64,000 nucleotides of DNA from Cyanobacteria bacterium TGS_CYA1 (GCA_026129135.1 JAHCIQ010000005.1:243230-307229), one strand, 5' to 3'. Positions 42,966-51,658 are shown, numbered from the stretch's first letter. Numbers and translations: made by a program. Notes: a model not told the origin generated them from the letters alone.

Positions 42966-43622
42966 TTAGTGACGGAACAACGCCCCACAATCTGGACAGT
43001 CGTGTCTCGGGTCTAACCCTCTAATTACTTCGAACTCTCCGCTAAAGCCATCAAATTTGAGCATTTCATTTCCCTGACTGACACCAAGACGAGTCAAAAC
43101 TTTTATTGCTTCAAGCGCCATCAATGAGCCAATCATACCGTGAACAGGCAAAAGCTCTGGTTTTTGTCCAGGCATCTTGCGAGCTGTATGAGGAAAATCG
43201 TCGATGCCTGCGACTGGAAAAGCACATCGAAGACATGCCGATTTGCCAGGAATCATAGAAAAGATTTGATAGCGAAGATCTTCTCCACCACAATGAATCA
43301 TCGGTATTTGATTGCGCATACAAAAATCACTCAATGAGAGTTTTTTTTGCCAATCAATACAAGTTTCCAAAACCAGATCACAGCTTGCCACCATTCGCTC
43401 GAGCGTATCGCGATTGGCTCTGGTTGCAAGTGTAATGTCAACGTCTGGGTTTTGCTCCAGGTCTTCTGGATTGAAATTTATATTGCTCGATCTGTCTGGA
43501 CAAATTGTAATTTTGCCAGCACCCATTTTGATAAGTTGATTAGAAGCCACTCTAGCTGCGGGATATCCAGCCAATACAAGGACAGAACTTGAAAGCAGGT
43601 CGCGCTGCTTTTTCTGATTCAT
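42966..43622 (-). CDS. Degenerate ThiF/MoeB/E1-like protein, true start probably upstream
   Basis: 218 residues from the only ATG. Two CxxC pairs (SACLRCAFP and CPDCGA) and the GMIGSLMALEAIKVL segment mark the E1/ThiF superfamily. The ATP loop GxGxxG is replaced by LAGYPAARVASNQL, so adenylation is doubtful. The frame stays open upstream to about 43715 and encodes LSDDQKKRYAGQLAIAG, which matches the conserved N-terminus of the family, yet no ATG, GTG or TTG occurs there. ATA (43682) with AGGA nine bases before it, or ATT (43700), would be the start. It lies one base from the LRR kinase. Confidence 0.7.
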   Translation of the reverse strand: MNQKKQRDLLSSSVLVLAGYPAARVASNQLIKMGAGKITICPDRSSNINFNPEDLEQNPDVDITLATRANRDTLERMVASCDLVLETCIDWQKKLSLSDFCMRNQIPMIHCGGEDLRYQIFSMIPGKSACLRCAFPVAGIDDFPHTARKMPGQKPELLPVHGMIGSLMALEAIKVLTRLGVSQGNEMLKFDGFSGEFEVIRGLDPRHDCPDCGALFRH

Positions 43623-43743
43623 ACCGGCAATAGCTAATTGTCCGGCATAACGTTTTTTCTGGTCGTCACTTAATTCAGCTATTTGAGGGCGTCCTTGAAT
43701 TGTCTTTGTAGTTCAGACTATTCTACACTGCCCTTAAAGGACC

Positions 43744-43764
43744 AAAAACCCTCCTTACGGAAGG
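43744..43764 (-). terminator. Rho-independent terminator after pilin-like copy 1
   Basis: On the minus strand: CCTTCC-GTAA-GGAGGG followed by TTTTT (six-base stem with one G-U pair, GNRA-type tetraloop). It lies about 50 bases beyond the stop of the gene ending at 43814. Confidence 0.65.
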
Positions 43765-43813
43765 TCTCTGGCTGGCGTTGGCGGGAAAGTCCCTATATCT
43801 TTTTAGCTGTGCC

Positions 43814-44326
43814 TTAGCTGAAGAGGTTGGCGTCGCGGGCTGATGCAACGAGCCAGTTGATACAACCAGGTGTTGCCAAACCACCGGTGACACCAGCTGC
43901 TCCGAAGAGCACTTTCTTCATGGCGTCCTGGGTGCCTGCAGCCATGTGCATGAAGCCCATGATCATGGTAGGTCCGCCCCAGGCAATACCGAGGATTTCC
44001 ATACCGTTTGCGATGATGTTGAGCAATGCTTCCAAGTTAGCCAAGTTGTTGACACGTACTGTACCTGCGGTGTTGACACCCATTACAGCTGTAGCGTCAC
44101 CGCCTTGGGGTCCGATTGTACCGTTGGTAGCACCTTGCAGCATTGGAGCTTGACCATCGGTGTACTGTTGGGTTTGGCTTCCAGTGATTTGCTGGTTGGA
44201 GTTCTGTTGAAGACCTGTGTCAGACGACATGCTCGAGAATGCATCTTGTGCGAAAGCTGGAGCAGAGAGTCCAAGGGCAATTGCTGTAACCAATGTGATG
44301 CGCGAAATAACTGTAGTAATACGCAT
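43814..44326 (-). CDS. Small secreted pilin-like (VirB2/TrbC-like) protein, copy 1
   Basis: 170 residues: a signal peptide of 26 (ending SAPAFA) and a 144-residue mature part. After a Gln/Ser/Gly-rich region, two hydrophobic helices (ALLNIIANGMEILGIAWGGP and KKVLFGAAGVTGGLATPGCI) with glycine spacing resemble the two helices of type IV secretion pilins; that resemblance is inferred. The mature sequence is identical to that of 48064-48582, although the DNA differs by some 30-35 synonymous bases. GGAGG lies ten bases before the ATG, and the promoter is at 44422-44450. No other T4SS gene is in the window. Confidence 0.7.
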   Translation of the reverse strand: MRITTVISRITLVTAIALGLSAPAFAQDAFSSMSSDTGLQQNSNQQITGSQTQQYTDGQAPMLQGATNGTIGPQGGDATAVMGVNTAGTVRVNNLANLEALLNIIANGMEILGIAWGGPTMIMGFMHMAAGTQDAMKKVLFGAAGVTGGLATPGCINWLVASARDANLFS

Positions 44327-44421
44327 AATTCTCTTCCTCCAGAAGGGGGGTTGGTGGTTGTTTAAATGATTTAGTAAGGTGTTTTAAAAGGTGCCAAATG
44401 GCGGGTGAACTTGATTGCATT

Positions 44422-44450
44422 ACATTAAGTCCATTTCAGATGGAAGTCAA
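44422..44450 (-). promoter_or_regulatory. Sigma70-type promoter of pilin-like copy 1
   Basis: TTGACT (44450-44445), 17-base spacer, TAATGT (44427-44422), giving a leader of about 90 bases. The leader contains CACCTTACTA (44381-44372), also found in the leader of copy 2. Confidence 0.65.
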
Positions 44451-44532
44451 GCGTTAAAATGTATTCCAGAATACATTTTTTGTATTTATTGAAAGTTCCG
44501 GACTATCAATCGACAAAGACCTGCCAAAGAAC

Positions 44533-46320
44533 TTATCGCTCTTGCATTGCAAGTAAAAAAGCCTGCCAGCCAGGAGTGCTCAAAGAAGACCGACTACGCA
44601 AATGCTCGCTGACTGTTTCGCTTGCTTGTTGTCTAGCTTTTCTTTCAATTTCTATTCCAGCAGGTGATTCCAGACTCTCTTTCAAACCTTGTTTCAACTG
44701 AGCCAAAGCAGCGTCGAATTCAGCGGGGGTTTGAGCGCTCGAAATCTTATCGAGCATACTAGAAACGCGATTACCACCTAATTCTCGATCAATTTGTTCA
44801 GCTTCAAGACGCAAGCTGGAAGCGAAATCTGCTCGAGAATCGAAATTAGCAAATTTGGTTGAATCTGCAGCAAGAGCTATCATGCCAAACGGAGATAACT
44901 CCGCTGTAAGATTTTCAAGAGAATAGGTGGCTGAGCCAGGAAGCAATAAAGATAGTCCGGACATGCGATCGTATTGTTTATAGTTTTCACCATGATATCC
45001 GGCAATTGCATCGCGTTGAGCAGCTTTCGCTTCAGCAATAGAAGCTATCAATGCTTCATTCACCACTCCAAATTTACCGGACTTTATCGATTCATCAAGC
45101 TTCTCCAGGAAAAGACCAAGATCTCTTCGCTCTGGTTTTATCGTGCCATTCGCACGAGTTCCTATACTGCCAAACGAAGGCAATTGATCGATCAATTTCA
45201 ACATTTCACTTCGATGAGCAGGGTTTTGTACAAATACACCTAGCAAGGCGCCAAGACTTTCCACGCTTTTTGCCAGTCGCTCCATTTTGCTTGTATCGAC
45301 ATGCGCCAACGTTTCAGTTCCGGACATATCGGCGACTAAATTGCCAGCATCATCGTTTGCACCTTGTTGTGCAAGTCGAATTGAACGTTGGGCAAAATCA
45401 TGCGGACTAATTGTTGGATTAGCAAGCAATTCAGTGAGTGTGCGAGTGATATTTTGTCCATCTACATCTACTCCAAACGAATGTTCCAATTCGCTCGACG
45501 CCACCATATGTTTTGCGACCCCGGACATGAAAGCGGCTACATCCAGATTGCCCATCGAGCAAGAGTCGAAGTTCAGCAAATCAAGTGAATCTCGGCCGTT
45601 TGCCTTTAAAGTTCTGGCAAGAGACTCTTTTAGCTGCTCAAGAGGTAGCTTTCCGGTATCTCCATAAATGCCAGATTCTGCAGTACCGTGAGATTGAATA
45701 ACCAAACCAAGATGCCCGTCACCAGCCCTTCGACTAGCTCTACCCAACAAACTTTCAAGATCGGCTTTTGGCGATTGACTTGGCCGCTGTTCGACAAGAG
45801 TCACCTTGCCACCTTCAATTCGATAAGTTGAGACTGTAGGCGTTTCGTTTCCATTCACACCTTTGTCTCCACTGCGTTCTGTATTAGCATCAACAGATTG
45901 AACATAGAGGGTCACCGGAGAGTTCTCAGTCAACTTAGCCAGACGCAGAATTTCCTCTGACTTGCGAGCAGCCCCAGTATTTACTTGCCGACCATCGGCT
46001 TCTAAAGTACCTGAAGATGTAAGTTGAATTGCCATAGTCCAGGTTCGAGGCGTATTTGGTTGGTCTGATTCAGTCAAATTGACAGTTTCACGCAAAAACT
46101 GGCTATCGCCTTCGCGCTTTTGAGGCTTTGTTTCGCTAGCAAAAAGTTGAGCGAACTGAACATAAGGGGGCTCTGGACTGACCGTTTTAGGTGTAAGCGG
46201 TTGATCCCAGAAGGCCCTTATACCTTCTTGAGTAAGACGATTGACGCCATGTTCGCCTGTATTGTCACCACTGGTGGCAATTTCAGCTGTATTTTCTTTT
46301 GAATCTAGTTGGGTAGCCAA
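44533..46320 (-). CDS. Clostripain-like (peptidase family C11) cysteine protease
   Basis: 595 residues. The His/Cys dyad is H211 in LVIQSHGTAESGIYGD and C254 in LLNFDSCSMGNLDVA, the caspase-fold pattern of C11 peptidases; VASSELEHSFGVDVDG resembles the substrate loop following. No signal peptide is visible; the first 90 residues are polar and disordered-looking and could hold a propeptide. The C-terminal 200 residues are helical. It should cleave after basic residues if it resembles clostripain. It lies between the two pilin-like copies, with the dioxygenase and isochorismatase-like genes upstream on the same strand. Confidence 0.82.
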   Translation of the reverse strand: MATQLDSKENTAEIATSGDNTGEHGVNRLTQEGIRAFWDQPLTPKTVSPEPPYVQFAQLFASETKPQKREGDSQFLRETVNLTESDQPNTPRTWTMAIQLTSSGTLEADGRQVNTGAARKSEEILRLAKLTENSPVTLYVQSVDANTERSGDKGVNGNETPTVSTYRIEGGKVTLVEQRPSQSPKADLESLLGRASRRAGDGHLGLVIQSHGTAESGIYGDTGKLPLEQLKESLARTLKANGRDSLDLLNFDSCSMGNLDVAAFMSGVAKHMVASSELEHSFGVDVDGQNITRTLTELLANPTISPHDFAQRSIRLAQQGANDDAGNLVADMSGTETLAHVDTSKMERLAKSVESLGALLGVFVQNPAHRSEMLKLIDQLPSFGSIGTRANGTIKPERRDLGLFLEKLDESIKSGKFGVVNEALIASIAEAKAAQRDAIAGYHGENYKQYDRMSGLSLLLPGSATYSLENLTAELSPFGMIALAADSTKFANFDSRADFASSLRLEAEQIDRELGGNRVSSMLDKISSAQTPAEFDAALAQLKQGLKESLESPAGIEIERKARQQASETVSEHLRSRSSLSTPGWQAFLLAMQER

Positions 46321-46354
46321 TTCTTTTTCGCGACTAAATTTTCAGACGACGATC

Positions 46355-47230
46355 TTATAGACAGTCGAAATCGAAGGCAATAGTCAGTCTCTGACCGGTT
46401 TTGTCCGCTTCTGATGCTGTAAGAGGAGTAATGCCATGCCATAGCGCTTTATCGTCAACGAGCAATCCTTGCGCTTCAGTCAGTCTCGCTTCGACCAACA
46501 TGCGACCTTCGGTGTCATAGACTGTGTTTATAGGTATGACCACATTGCTCAATATAAGAGGAATGCCGGTGATTACATAGTCGGAGCCGTCCTGATGAAT
46601 CTTTTCTGGAATCACGAAAGGCTTTTCTGGATAGCAGTAGGTATTCACTATATGGAATGTGACCATCAATTGCTTGCAGTCCGCTCTTCTTTTGAAGATC
46701 TTTTCCGCTGCCCAACGCATTATTTTGAGCGTGCTTTTGTGCATGGCGATGCTTTCATCAAGCTCACGAAAACTACGTGGCAGACAAAGCAAATGATTCT
46801 GACAGTGAGAATTTTTGCGTGAATCTTTTGAAGGTATCCGACTGACGAATAAAGAATTGGAATCTATTACATATTGCGCGATGGTTCTTGTGCGCGATGC
46901 TTTAATCTGATTGTATTCGGCTGCTTGTTCCTCATCTAAGAAAGAAAACAAACGTTCGACTAGCTGCGATTTTCCCGTTGTGTAATATTCTTCTTGCGGT
47001 TGATCCGGAATAATAATTCCCATTGCACTTTGCAAAAACGCCATTTGCTGACGACGCAAAAAATAAAGGTCTTCTTCCATATCCCAGCTGTTCGACCAGA
47101 CATCGCCTCGATAGGCTTCAAAATCGATCCCCAAATTGACCAGATCAAACGCGCGAATAAGCGGTTTCTCCCTGGTTGACTGCTGTAGGGAAGAGTGTAC
47201 GGCTTCTTTTATAGGTGTAGATGTATGCAT
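46355..47230 (-). CDS. 2OG-Fe(II) dioxygenase (PF10014 / isoleucine-dioxygenase type)
   Basis: 291 residues. H212-Q-D214-G-S-D and H265 (ALWHGITPL) supply the complete iron facial triad, with TVYDTEGRMLVEARL and the C-terminal RLTIAFDFDCL closing the double-stranded beta-helix. Related enzymes hydroxylate free amino acids using 2-oxoglutarate. The copy at 39978 is the same length and aligned at these positions, but has lysine for D214. The gene ends 34 bases before the C11 protease start, so cotranscription is possible. Confidence 0.82.
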   Translation of the reverse strand: MHTSTPIKEAVHSSLQQSTREKPLIRAFDLVNLGIDFEAYRGDVWSNSWDMEEDLYFLRRQQMAFLQSAMGIIIPDQPQEEYYTTGKSQLVERLFSFLDEEQAAEYNQIKASRTRTIAQYVIDSNSLFVSRIPSKDSRKNSHCQNHLLCLPRSFRELDESIAMHKSTLKIMRWAAEKIFKRRADCKQLMVTFHIVNTYCYPEKPFVIPEKIHQDGSDYVITGIPLILSNVVIPINTVYDTEGRMLVEARLTEAQGLLVDDKALWHGITPLTASEADKTGQRLTIAFDFDCL

Positions 47231-47320
47231 TGGCTCAGTCTCAAATCAACGAGTTATAGAAGTCTTTTGATTAGAAACGAGATCAACGTTTTTCTAAGAT
47301 AATTCAACTTTGCAATTAAA

Positions 47321-47926
47321 TCAATCAGGTAATTCTTTAATACTTGGAATTACGCACGCAACCAGATCCGCCAGGGCAGCTAAATTGGTTTTGTGTACAT
47401 CAGCAGCTTTCAAAACCTGACCGTCTAATGCAGGCAAGTCGCGAGTGGTACAAGTTGATGCAACCACTGTCGGGGCAAAGCCAAGATCGGCAGCGCTTCT
47501 GGTTGTAGCATTGATACACATGTGAGTCATGAAGCCGCCAATTACCAGATTGTTTTTCTTTTGCTCTTTCAAAAGCTGCTCGAGGTCTGTGCCTACAAAG
47601 CTGCTTGGCGAATGTTTTACTATCACTTTTTCACTGTCGGTCGGTTTTACCGAATCGATAATATGACTGAACTCACTGTCTGGATTGAAAATTGGTGCGC
47701 CTTTTGGAGCATGGTGCACGACATGAAAAACTGGAACATTCAGTTTGCGAGCACGAGCCAAAAGTTCTTTCAATTCGACCAGTGCCTTGTCTATTTCATG
47801 CAAGGGCAGACTTCCATCGAGATATTCTCTTTGAGCATCGACAATAACCAGTGCCGATTGCGCAAGTGGAGTGGGCGAGGGCGACATATGAAGCATGTCT
47901 AGAAGTGTGGAAGCTTTTTGGCTCAT
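47321..47926 (-). CDS. Isochorismatase-like cysteine hydrolase
   Basis: 201 residues from the ATG at 47926 (AAGGAA eight bases upstream; the preceding TTG codon at 47929 is a less likely start). The catalytic triad is D30 (LVIVDAQREYL), K104 (VIVKHSPSSF) and C137 (GFMTHMCINATTR). The family hydrolyses isochorismate, nicotinamide or carbamoyl compounds; the substrate is not evident. Monocistronic or first of the unit leading to the dioxygenase and protease. Confidence 0.9.
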   Translation of the reverse strand: MSQKASTLLDMLHMSPSPTPLAQSALVIVDAQREYLDGSLPLHEIDKALVELKELLARARKLNVPVFHVVHHAPKGAPIFNPDSEFSHIIDSVKPTDSEKVIVKHSPSSFVGTDLEQLLKEQKKNNLVIGGFMTHMCINATTRSAADLGFAPTVVASTCTTRDLPALDGQVLKAADVHKTNLAALADLVACVIPSIKELPD

Positions 47927-47975
47927 CAATTCGGTTCCTTATATAAGCTTTTGTGCCAGGCTCAATAGACTAGCA

Positions 47976-48004
47976 CAAAACAAAACCGCCCCTTTCGGGG
48001 CGGC
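47976..48004 (-). terminator. Rho-independent terminator after pilin-like copy 2
   Basis: GCCGCCCC-GAAA-GGGGCGG followed by TTTTGTTTTGTG on the minus strand: a perfect seven-base GC stem with a GNRA loop. It is about 60 bases beyond the stop of the gene ending at 48064, and stronger than the terminator of copy 1. Confidence 0.85.
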
Positions 48005-48063
48005 TTCGCTGCTAGAAATCTGGGAAAATCTAGCCTTAGGCGTTGGCGTTTGGCGTAACTGAA

Positions 48064-48582
48064 TTAGCTGAAGAGGTTGGCGTCGCGGGCAGATGCAACG
48101 AGCCAGTTGATACAACCAGGGGTAGCCAAACCACCTGTGACACCAGCTGCTCCGAAGAGTACTTTCTTCATTGCATCTTGTGTACCAGCAGCCATGTGCA
48201 TGAAGCCCATGATCATTGTGGGTCCGCCCCAAGCGATACCGAGGATTTCCATACCGTTTGCGATGATGTTGAGCAAAGCTTCCAAGTTAGCCAAGTTGTT
48301 AACACGTACTGTACCAGCGGTGTTTACACCCATAACAGCTGTAGCGTCACCACCTTGGGGTCCGATTGTACCGTTGGTGGCACCCTGCAACATTGGGGCT
48401 TGTCCGTCTGTGTACTGTTGTGTTTGGCTTCCTGTGATTTGCTGATTGGAGTTCTGTTGCAGACCTGTGTCAGACGACATGCTGGAGAAAGCATCTTGTG
48501 CATTTGCAGGAGCTGCAGCGAATACGCCAGCGGCGAAGGAGAGAGCTACCAAAGACATAGTAAGTTTGTGTACCAGTTTCAT
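48064..48582 (-). CDS. Small secreted pilin-like (VirB2/TrbC-like) protein, copy 2
   Basis: 172 residues with a 28-residue signal peptide (MKLVHKLTMSLVALSFAAGV, ending APANA) unrelated to that of copy 1, then the identical 144-residue mature sequence starting QDAFSSMSSD. GGAGG is eight bases from the ATG. The promoter (48667-48695) and the leader element CACCTTACTA (48623-48614) resemble those of copy 1. The predicted product is exported, with two hydrophobic helices; function is not established. Confidence 0.7.
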   Translation of the reverse strand: MKLVHKLTMSLVALSFAAGVFAAAPANAQDAFSSMSSDTGLQQNSNQQITGSQTQQYTDGQAPMLQGATNGTIGPQGGDATAVMGVNTAGTVRVNNLANLEALLNIIANGMEILGIAWGGPTMIMGFMHMAAGTQDAMKKVLFGAAGVTGGLATPGCINWLVASARDANLFS

Positions 48583-48666
48583 AAGTGAAACCTCCGGAAA
48601 AATTATAGGTAAATAGTAAGGTGGTCAGCCGGTCGCAAATGCAACCTTGGGTGTTTCGATGAATCC

Positions 48667-48695
48667 AATTTACTTGCCACTGACAACAAAGTCAA
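48667..48695 (-). promoter_or_regulatory. Sigma70-type promoter of pilin-like copy 2
   Basis: TTGACT (48695-48690), 17-base spacer, TAAATT (48672-48667). The same GCTTGACT core and spacing as the promoter of copy 1, though the remaining sequence has diverged. Confidence 0.6.
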
Positions 48696-48720
48696 GCTGA
48701 TTTAATCTTTCTGCCAAAAA

Positions 48721-49944
48721 TCAGCTAGAAGCCAGTATACGGCGCATTCGGTTGGGACTGAACATCAATAATTCAAAAGTTGCAGCAGCCATTCCGTCCA
48801 AATTTGTCTCACCCAATCTTTTTTCTAGTTGCCTTACTGCCGAAGCAACGTCCAGGTAGCTCACAGCCGCTGCACCGCGCTGAAGACTTGAGGCTTTTGA
48901 CTGCAATTTGATTAAGGCATAAAGAATGGCCAGATGATGAAAGCCTGTTATGACCGACAATTGACCAAATCCAGCTCCAAAATAATGCTTGCCAAATAAG
49001 CGACTGAAAAAATACCTATATATAAGACTGGAAATATCAGGGTCATCTTGAGGAAAAGGTATTCTGGCAAGCTTTTCTATCGAATAGTTATTTCCAGGCA
49101 CGTCTATGTTTACTGGAAAAGCTCCATTCAATATGACTTGAGCCAGGAATTTATAAAAATTGAAATCGCCTTCGCCTTTACCAAGCGGCTTAATCGGGTA
49201 ATAAATCTTGCGCAGAGCTTTGATTAATTGCTTGTCCTGCCAGTTCAAAGAGGGACTGACATTTCCTTTTGCTCCTAAACGCTCACGCTTTTTATTGAAC
49301 TCTTCTATTAATAGATCTGAGCCATGAATAAAACGCTCTTCGAAAGTTTTGCTCGAATCGCCAATAGAGGCAATGAGCTTTTCGTCTAACTGCATGTATT
49401 CGTCCCAGGTCAATGGCACGCCAGTGGCAAGCGCAATTTGCGACCAGTTTGGTTTGTGGTCGGGATAAAGTGCTTTGAATTCAGCCAGCTTGCCCTCTAG
49501 ATAATCACGTTGTTCTAAAAGCGCCTTGCCTGAATTGTTGATTGCACCCATGCTTACAAAACTAATAGTGGAATAAATCCCTGTGGGAGTTTGATTGAAA
49601 CTATAAGGAAAAAGCTGACAAATTGAAGGCTTGAATTTAGGTCCATTCAAACTGTGGATAAAACACAAATTGTCTACCAGAAACGGACAATGTCCATCAG
49701 CACCGGGTTTTATCGCATAAGAATATGGCGTGTTTGCCATTTCATAGTCTTTCAATTCGCGAAACAGATTTTGATTTTTGAACTTATCGTGCTTCGAACC
49801 CCAATCAACTTCGGTAATGCGCTCATAATCACCCTGAGTCATAGGAATAGCCCAGCCGCCGCAACACTTGCCGCATCCAGTGCATTCGTAATTTATGCCT
49901 TCAGGCAAAATCAAGTTTTCGCTTAAATCTTGGTCCATATTCAC
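48721..49944 (-). CDS. YkgJ-family cysteine-cluster protein
   Basis: 407 residues. The N-terminal CTGCGKCCGGW (C21, C24, C27, C28) and later C-PFL-x-N-L-C, SICQLFPYS complete the YkgJ/FliB-type zinc- or iron-sulfur-cysteine cluster. The remaining 270 residues are helical and not recognised. FliB-type members methylate flagellin lysines, but no flagellar gene is near, so the function stays open. One base separates it from the upstream membrane protein gene on the same strand. Confidence 0.78.
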   Translation of the reverse strand: MNMDQDLSENLILPEGINYECTGCGKCCGGWAIPMTQGDYERITEVDWGSKHDKFKNQNLFRELKDYEMANTPYSYAIKPGADGHCPFLVDNLCFIHSLNGPKFKPSICQLFPYSFNQTPTGIYSTISFVSMGAINNSGKALLEQRDYLEGKLAEFKALYPDHKPNWSQIALATGVPLTWDEYMQLDEKLIASIGDSSKTFEERFIHGSDLLIEEFNKKRERLGAKGNVSPSLNWQDKQLIKALRKIYYPIKPLGKGEGDFNFYKFLAQVILNGAFPVNIDVPGNNYSIEKLARIPFPQDDPDISSLIYRYFFSRLFGKHYFGAGFGQLSVITGFHHLAILYALIKLQSKASSLQRGAAAVSYLDVASAVRQLEKRLGETNLDGMAAATFELLMFSPNRMRRILASS

Positions 49945-49945
49945 T

Positions 49946-50470
49946 TCATTTTTTTCGCTCTGGTAATTCGACTACTTCTTTAATGTACTTAGTTTCAGTA
50001 CAGATCAACTCCTTTGCAATTTTGATTGCGGTGAAATCTGATATTTGTTTGACTCTATTTTCGGTTTTTGCAAGCAAATATTGATACGTGTCGGTCAGGG
50101 GAACATCTTTGTCATCGAGTCGCAACACTATTCGATAATTTTTGCCATCAGAAGAATCAGTCACCGGAATATAATCTATTGCCAGTTCTTTCGCTTGTTT
50201 AAAAGTACATTCACCCGATTCTCTTTTAACAAGACCTATCTTTTTCCAGGTGATTGTTCTTGTACTCATATCGAAAACACAAAGGCAATATCGCGCACAG
50301 CTCATAACAATCAAACCAAATAAAATCGCTGCTATTGGATACATTGGAGAAAAAGGCAAAATTCCAAGCACTGACAAGATAGTCCCAAGCAAGGGAACGA
50401 GAGCGATGAGTCCCTCTTTCATCGGAAAATCAGTAATTATAAGTTTCGAGCCGAGTCGTTTTATATTCAA
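49946..50470 (-). CDS. Hypothetical membrane protein, PH-like
   Basis: 174 residues. Two hydrophobic segments near residues 22-58 form a hairpin, followed by a cytoplasmic beta-rich part (CVFDMSTRTITWKKIGLVKR, then YRIVLRLDDKDVPLTDTYQY), reminiscent of bacterial PH-domain membrane proteins. It has no catalytic motif. Probably cotranscribed with the YkgJ gene, and downstream of anmK by 12 bases. Confidence 0.6.
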   Translation of the reverse strand: MNIKRLGSKLIITDFPMKEGLIALVPLLGTILSVLGILPFSPMYPIAAILFGLIVMSCARYCLCVFDMSTRTITWKKIGLVKRESGECTFKQAKELAIDYIPVTDSSDGKNYRIVLRLDDKDVPLTDTYQYLLAKTENRVKQISDFTAIKIAKELICTETKYIKEVVELPERKK

Positions 50471-50482
50471 CTAGATAAACTC

Positions 50483-51658
50483 TTAGTGGATAATTTTGCC
50501 AAGACACACGCGTCTTGAAGCGCCTGTGCATTCGGGGACATTGTTGGGGATGCCAAAATATGTGGTGTACGCAAGCAACGCAAACAAAAGAGCTTCCTTG
50601 AACTTGGTCGAGATTCCAAAGTGTTCGTGCGGCAAAAGCTCGACATTGCCGCCCCATTCCTTTTTCAAGAATTGCATCAAAGTTTTGTTCTGTCCGCCGC
50701 CGCCACCAATAATGACAGTTTGAATTTCTACTCTTCGTCTTACAAATCCAAGGTAAGACCGTGCGATGGACGTAGCTGTAAGCGCTGTAGCTGTGGCAAT
50801 TGCGTCCTTTGGATCAATATTTCTTTGTTTTGCTTCGTGCAATAATTGCTCGGCAAATTTGTGCCCGAAATCTTCTCGCCCTGTTGTTTTAGGGGGAGAC
50901 ATATGGAAATATGGATGTTTCAAAATTTGCTCCAGCCAGTCTTCATCGACTTTTCCGGAAGCTGCAATATCTCCGTTTTCATCACAGGCTTGATTAAAAA
51001 AGACACTGGCAAAATGATCCATAATCATGTTTCCAGGTCCCGTGTCGTAAGCCATGATTGCACGCCCATCTTCATTGATGACGGTCAAATTGGCGATACC
51101 ACCAATGTTCAAAACTCCAAGCGCTTTGCCCATATGACCAAATAAAACTTCGTCGGCAAAAGACACGAGCGGCGCGCCCTGTCCACCGTATGCAACGTCG
51201 TTGGCTCTAAAATCAGATACTACCGGCACCTTGCACAATGCCTGTAAAACCGCAGCATCGCCAAGTTGAAGCGTTCCAGAAGTTCTTACACCCCAAAATT
51301 CTGATTTAGCGGGATGATGCCAGATTGTCTGTCCATGCGAACCTATGAGCTGGACCTCTTCGCCCAGTTTTTTAGTTTTATTTATTAGCACTTGAGCGCT
51401 CTGAGCAAAAACGTGTCCCAGAGCCGTGTTAAGCAAACACATTTCGTCTAAGGTGGCATGTCCACGCCCGACAAGTGCGGCAAGACGTTTTTGAAAAAGG
51501 GGGTCGAAAGGAACCAGATCGCTTGCCAGTGGCTGAATTTTAAGTCGGGGAAAATCCGAGCCAGACTCACCATCAAGCGGTGAGATTTTAAAAACGGCCG
51601 CATCAACTCCGTCCATTGAGGTGCCGCTATTAAGCCCAAGTACATTTAGTGTTTTCAT
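50483..51658 (-). CDS. anmK: Anhydro-N-acetylmuramic acid kinase
   Basis: 391 residues from MKTLNVLGLNSGTSMDGVDA; an ATG at 51670 would add four residues and neither start has a strong ribosome-binding site. GLNSGTSMDGVD is the ATP-phosphate loop; IGSHGQTIWHHP, VVSDFRANDVAYGGQGAPLV and NIGGIANLT are diagnostic. It phosphorylates and opens anhydro-MurNAc to MurNAc-6-P in cell-wall recycling. Divergent from the guaB3-like gene, with 68 bases between the starts. Confidence 0.95.
   Translation of the reverse strand: MKTLNVLGLNSGTSMDGVDAAVFKISPLDGESGSDFPRLKIQPLASDLVPFDPLFQKRLAALVGRGHATLDEMCLLNTALGHVFAQSAQVLINKTKKLGEEVQLIGSHGQTIWHHPAKSEFWGVRTSGTLQLGDAAVLQALCKVPVVSDFRANDVAYGGQGAPLVSFADEVLFGHMGKALGVLNIGGIANLTVINEDGRAIMAYDTGPGNMIMDHFASVFFNQACDENGDIAASGKVDEDWLEQILKHPYFHMSPPKTTGREDFGHKFAEQLLHEAKQRNIDPKDAIATATALTATSIARSYLGFVRRRVEIQTVIIGGGGGQNKTLMQFLKKEWGGNVELLPHEHFGISTKFKEALLFALLAYTTYFGIPNNVPECTGASRRVCLGKIIH

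Noticed and set aside
47981..48010. tRNA or small RNA in the GC-rich hairpin
   Set aside because: A seven-base stem with tetraloop and T-run is a terminator; there is no cloverleaf.
43814..48582. Composite transposon bounded by the twin genes
   Set aside because: The copies are direct and encode exported proteins; no transposase, terminal inverted repeat or target duplication was seen.
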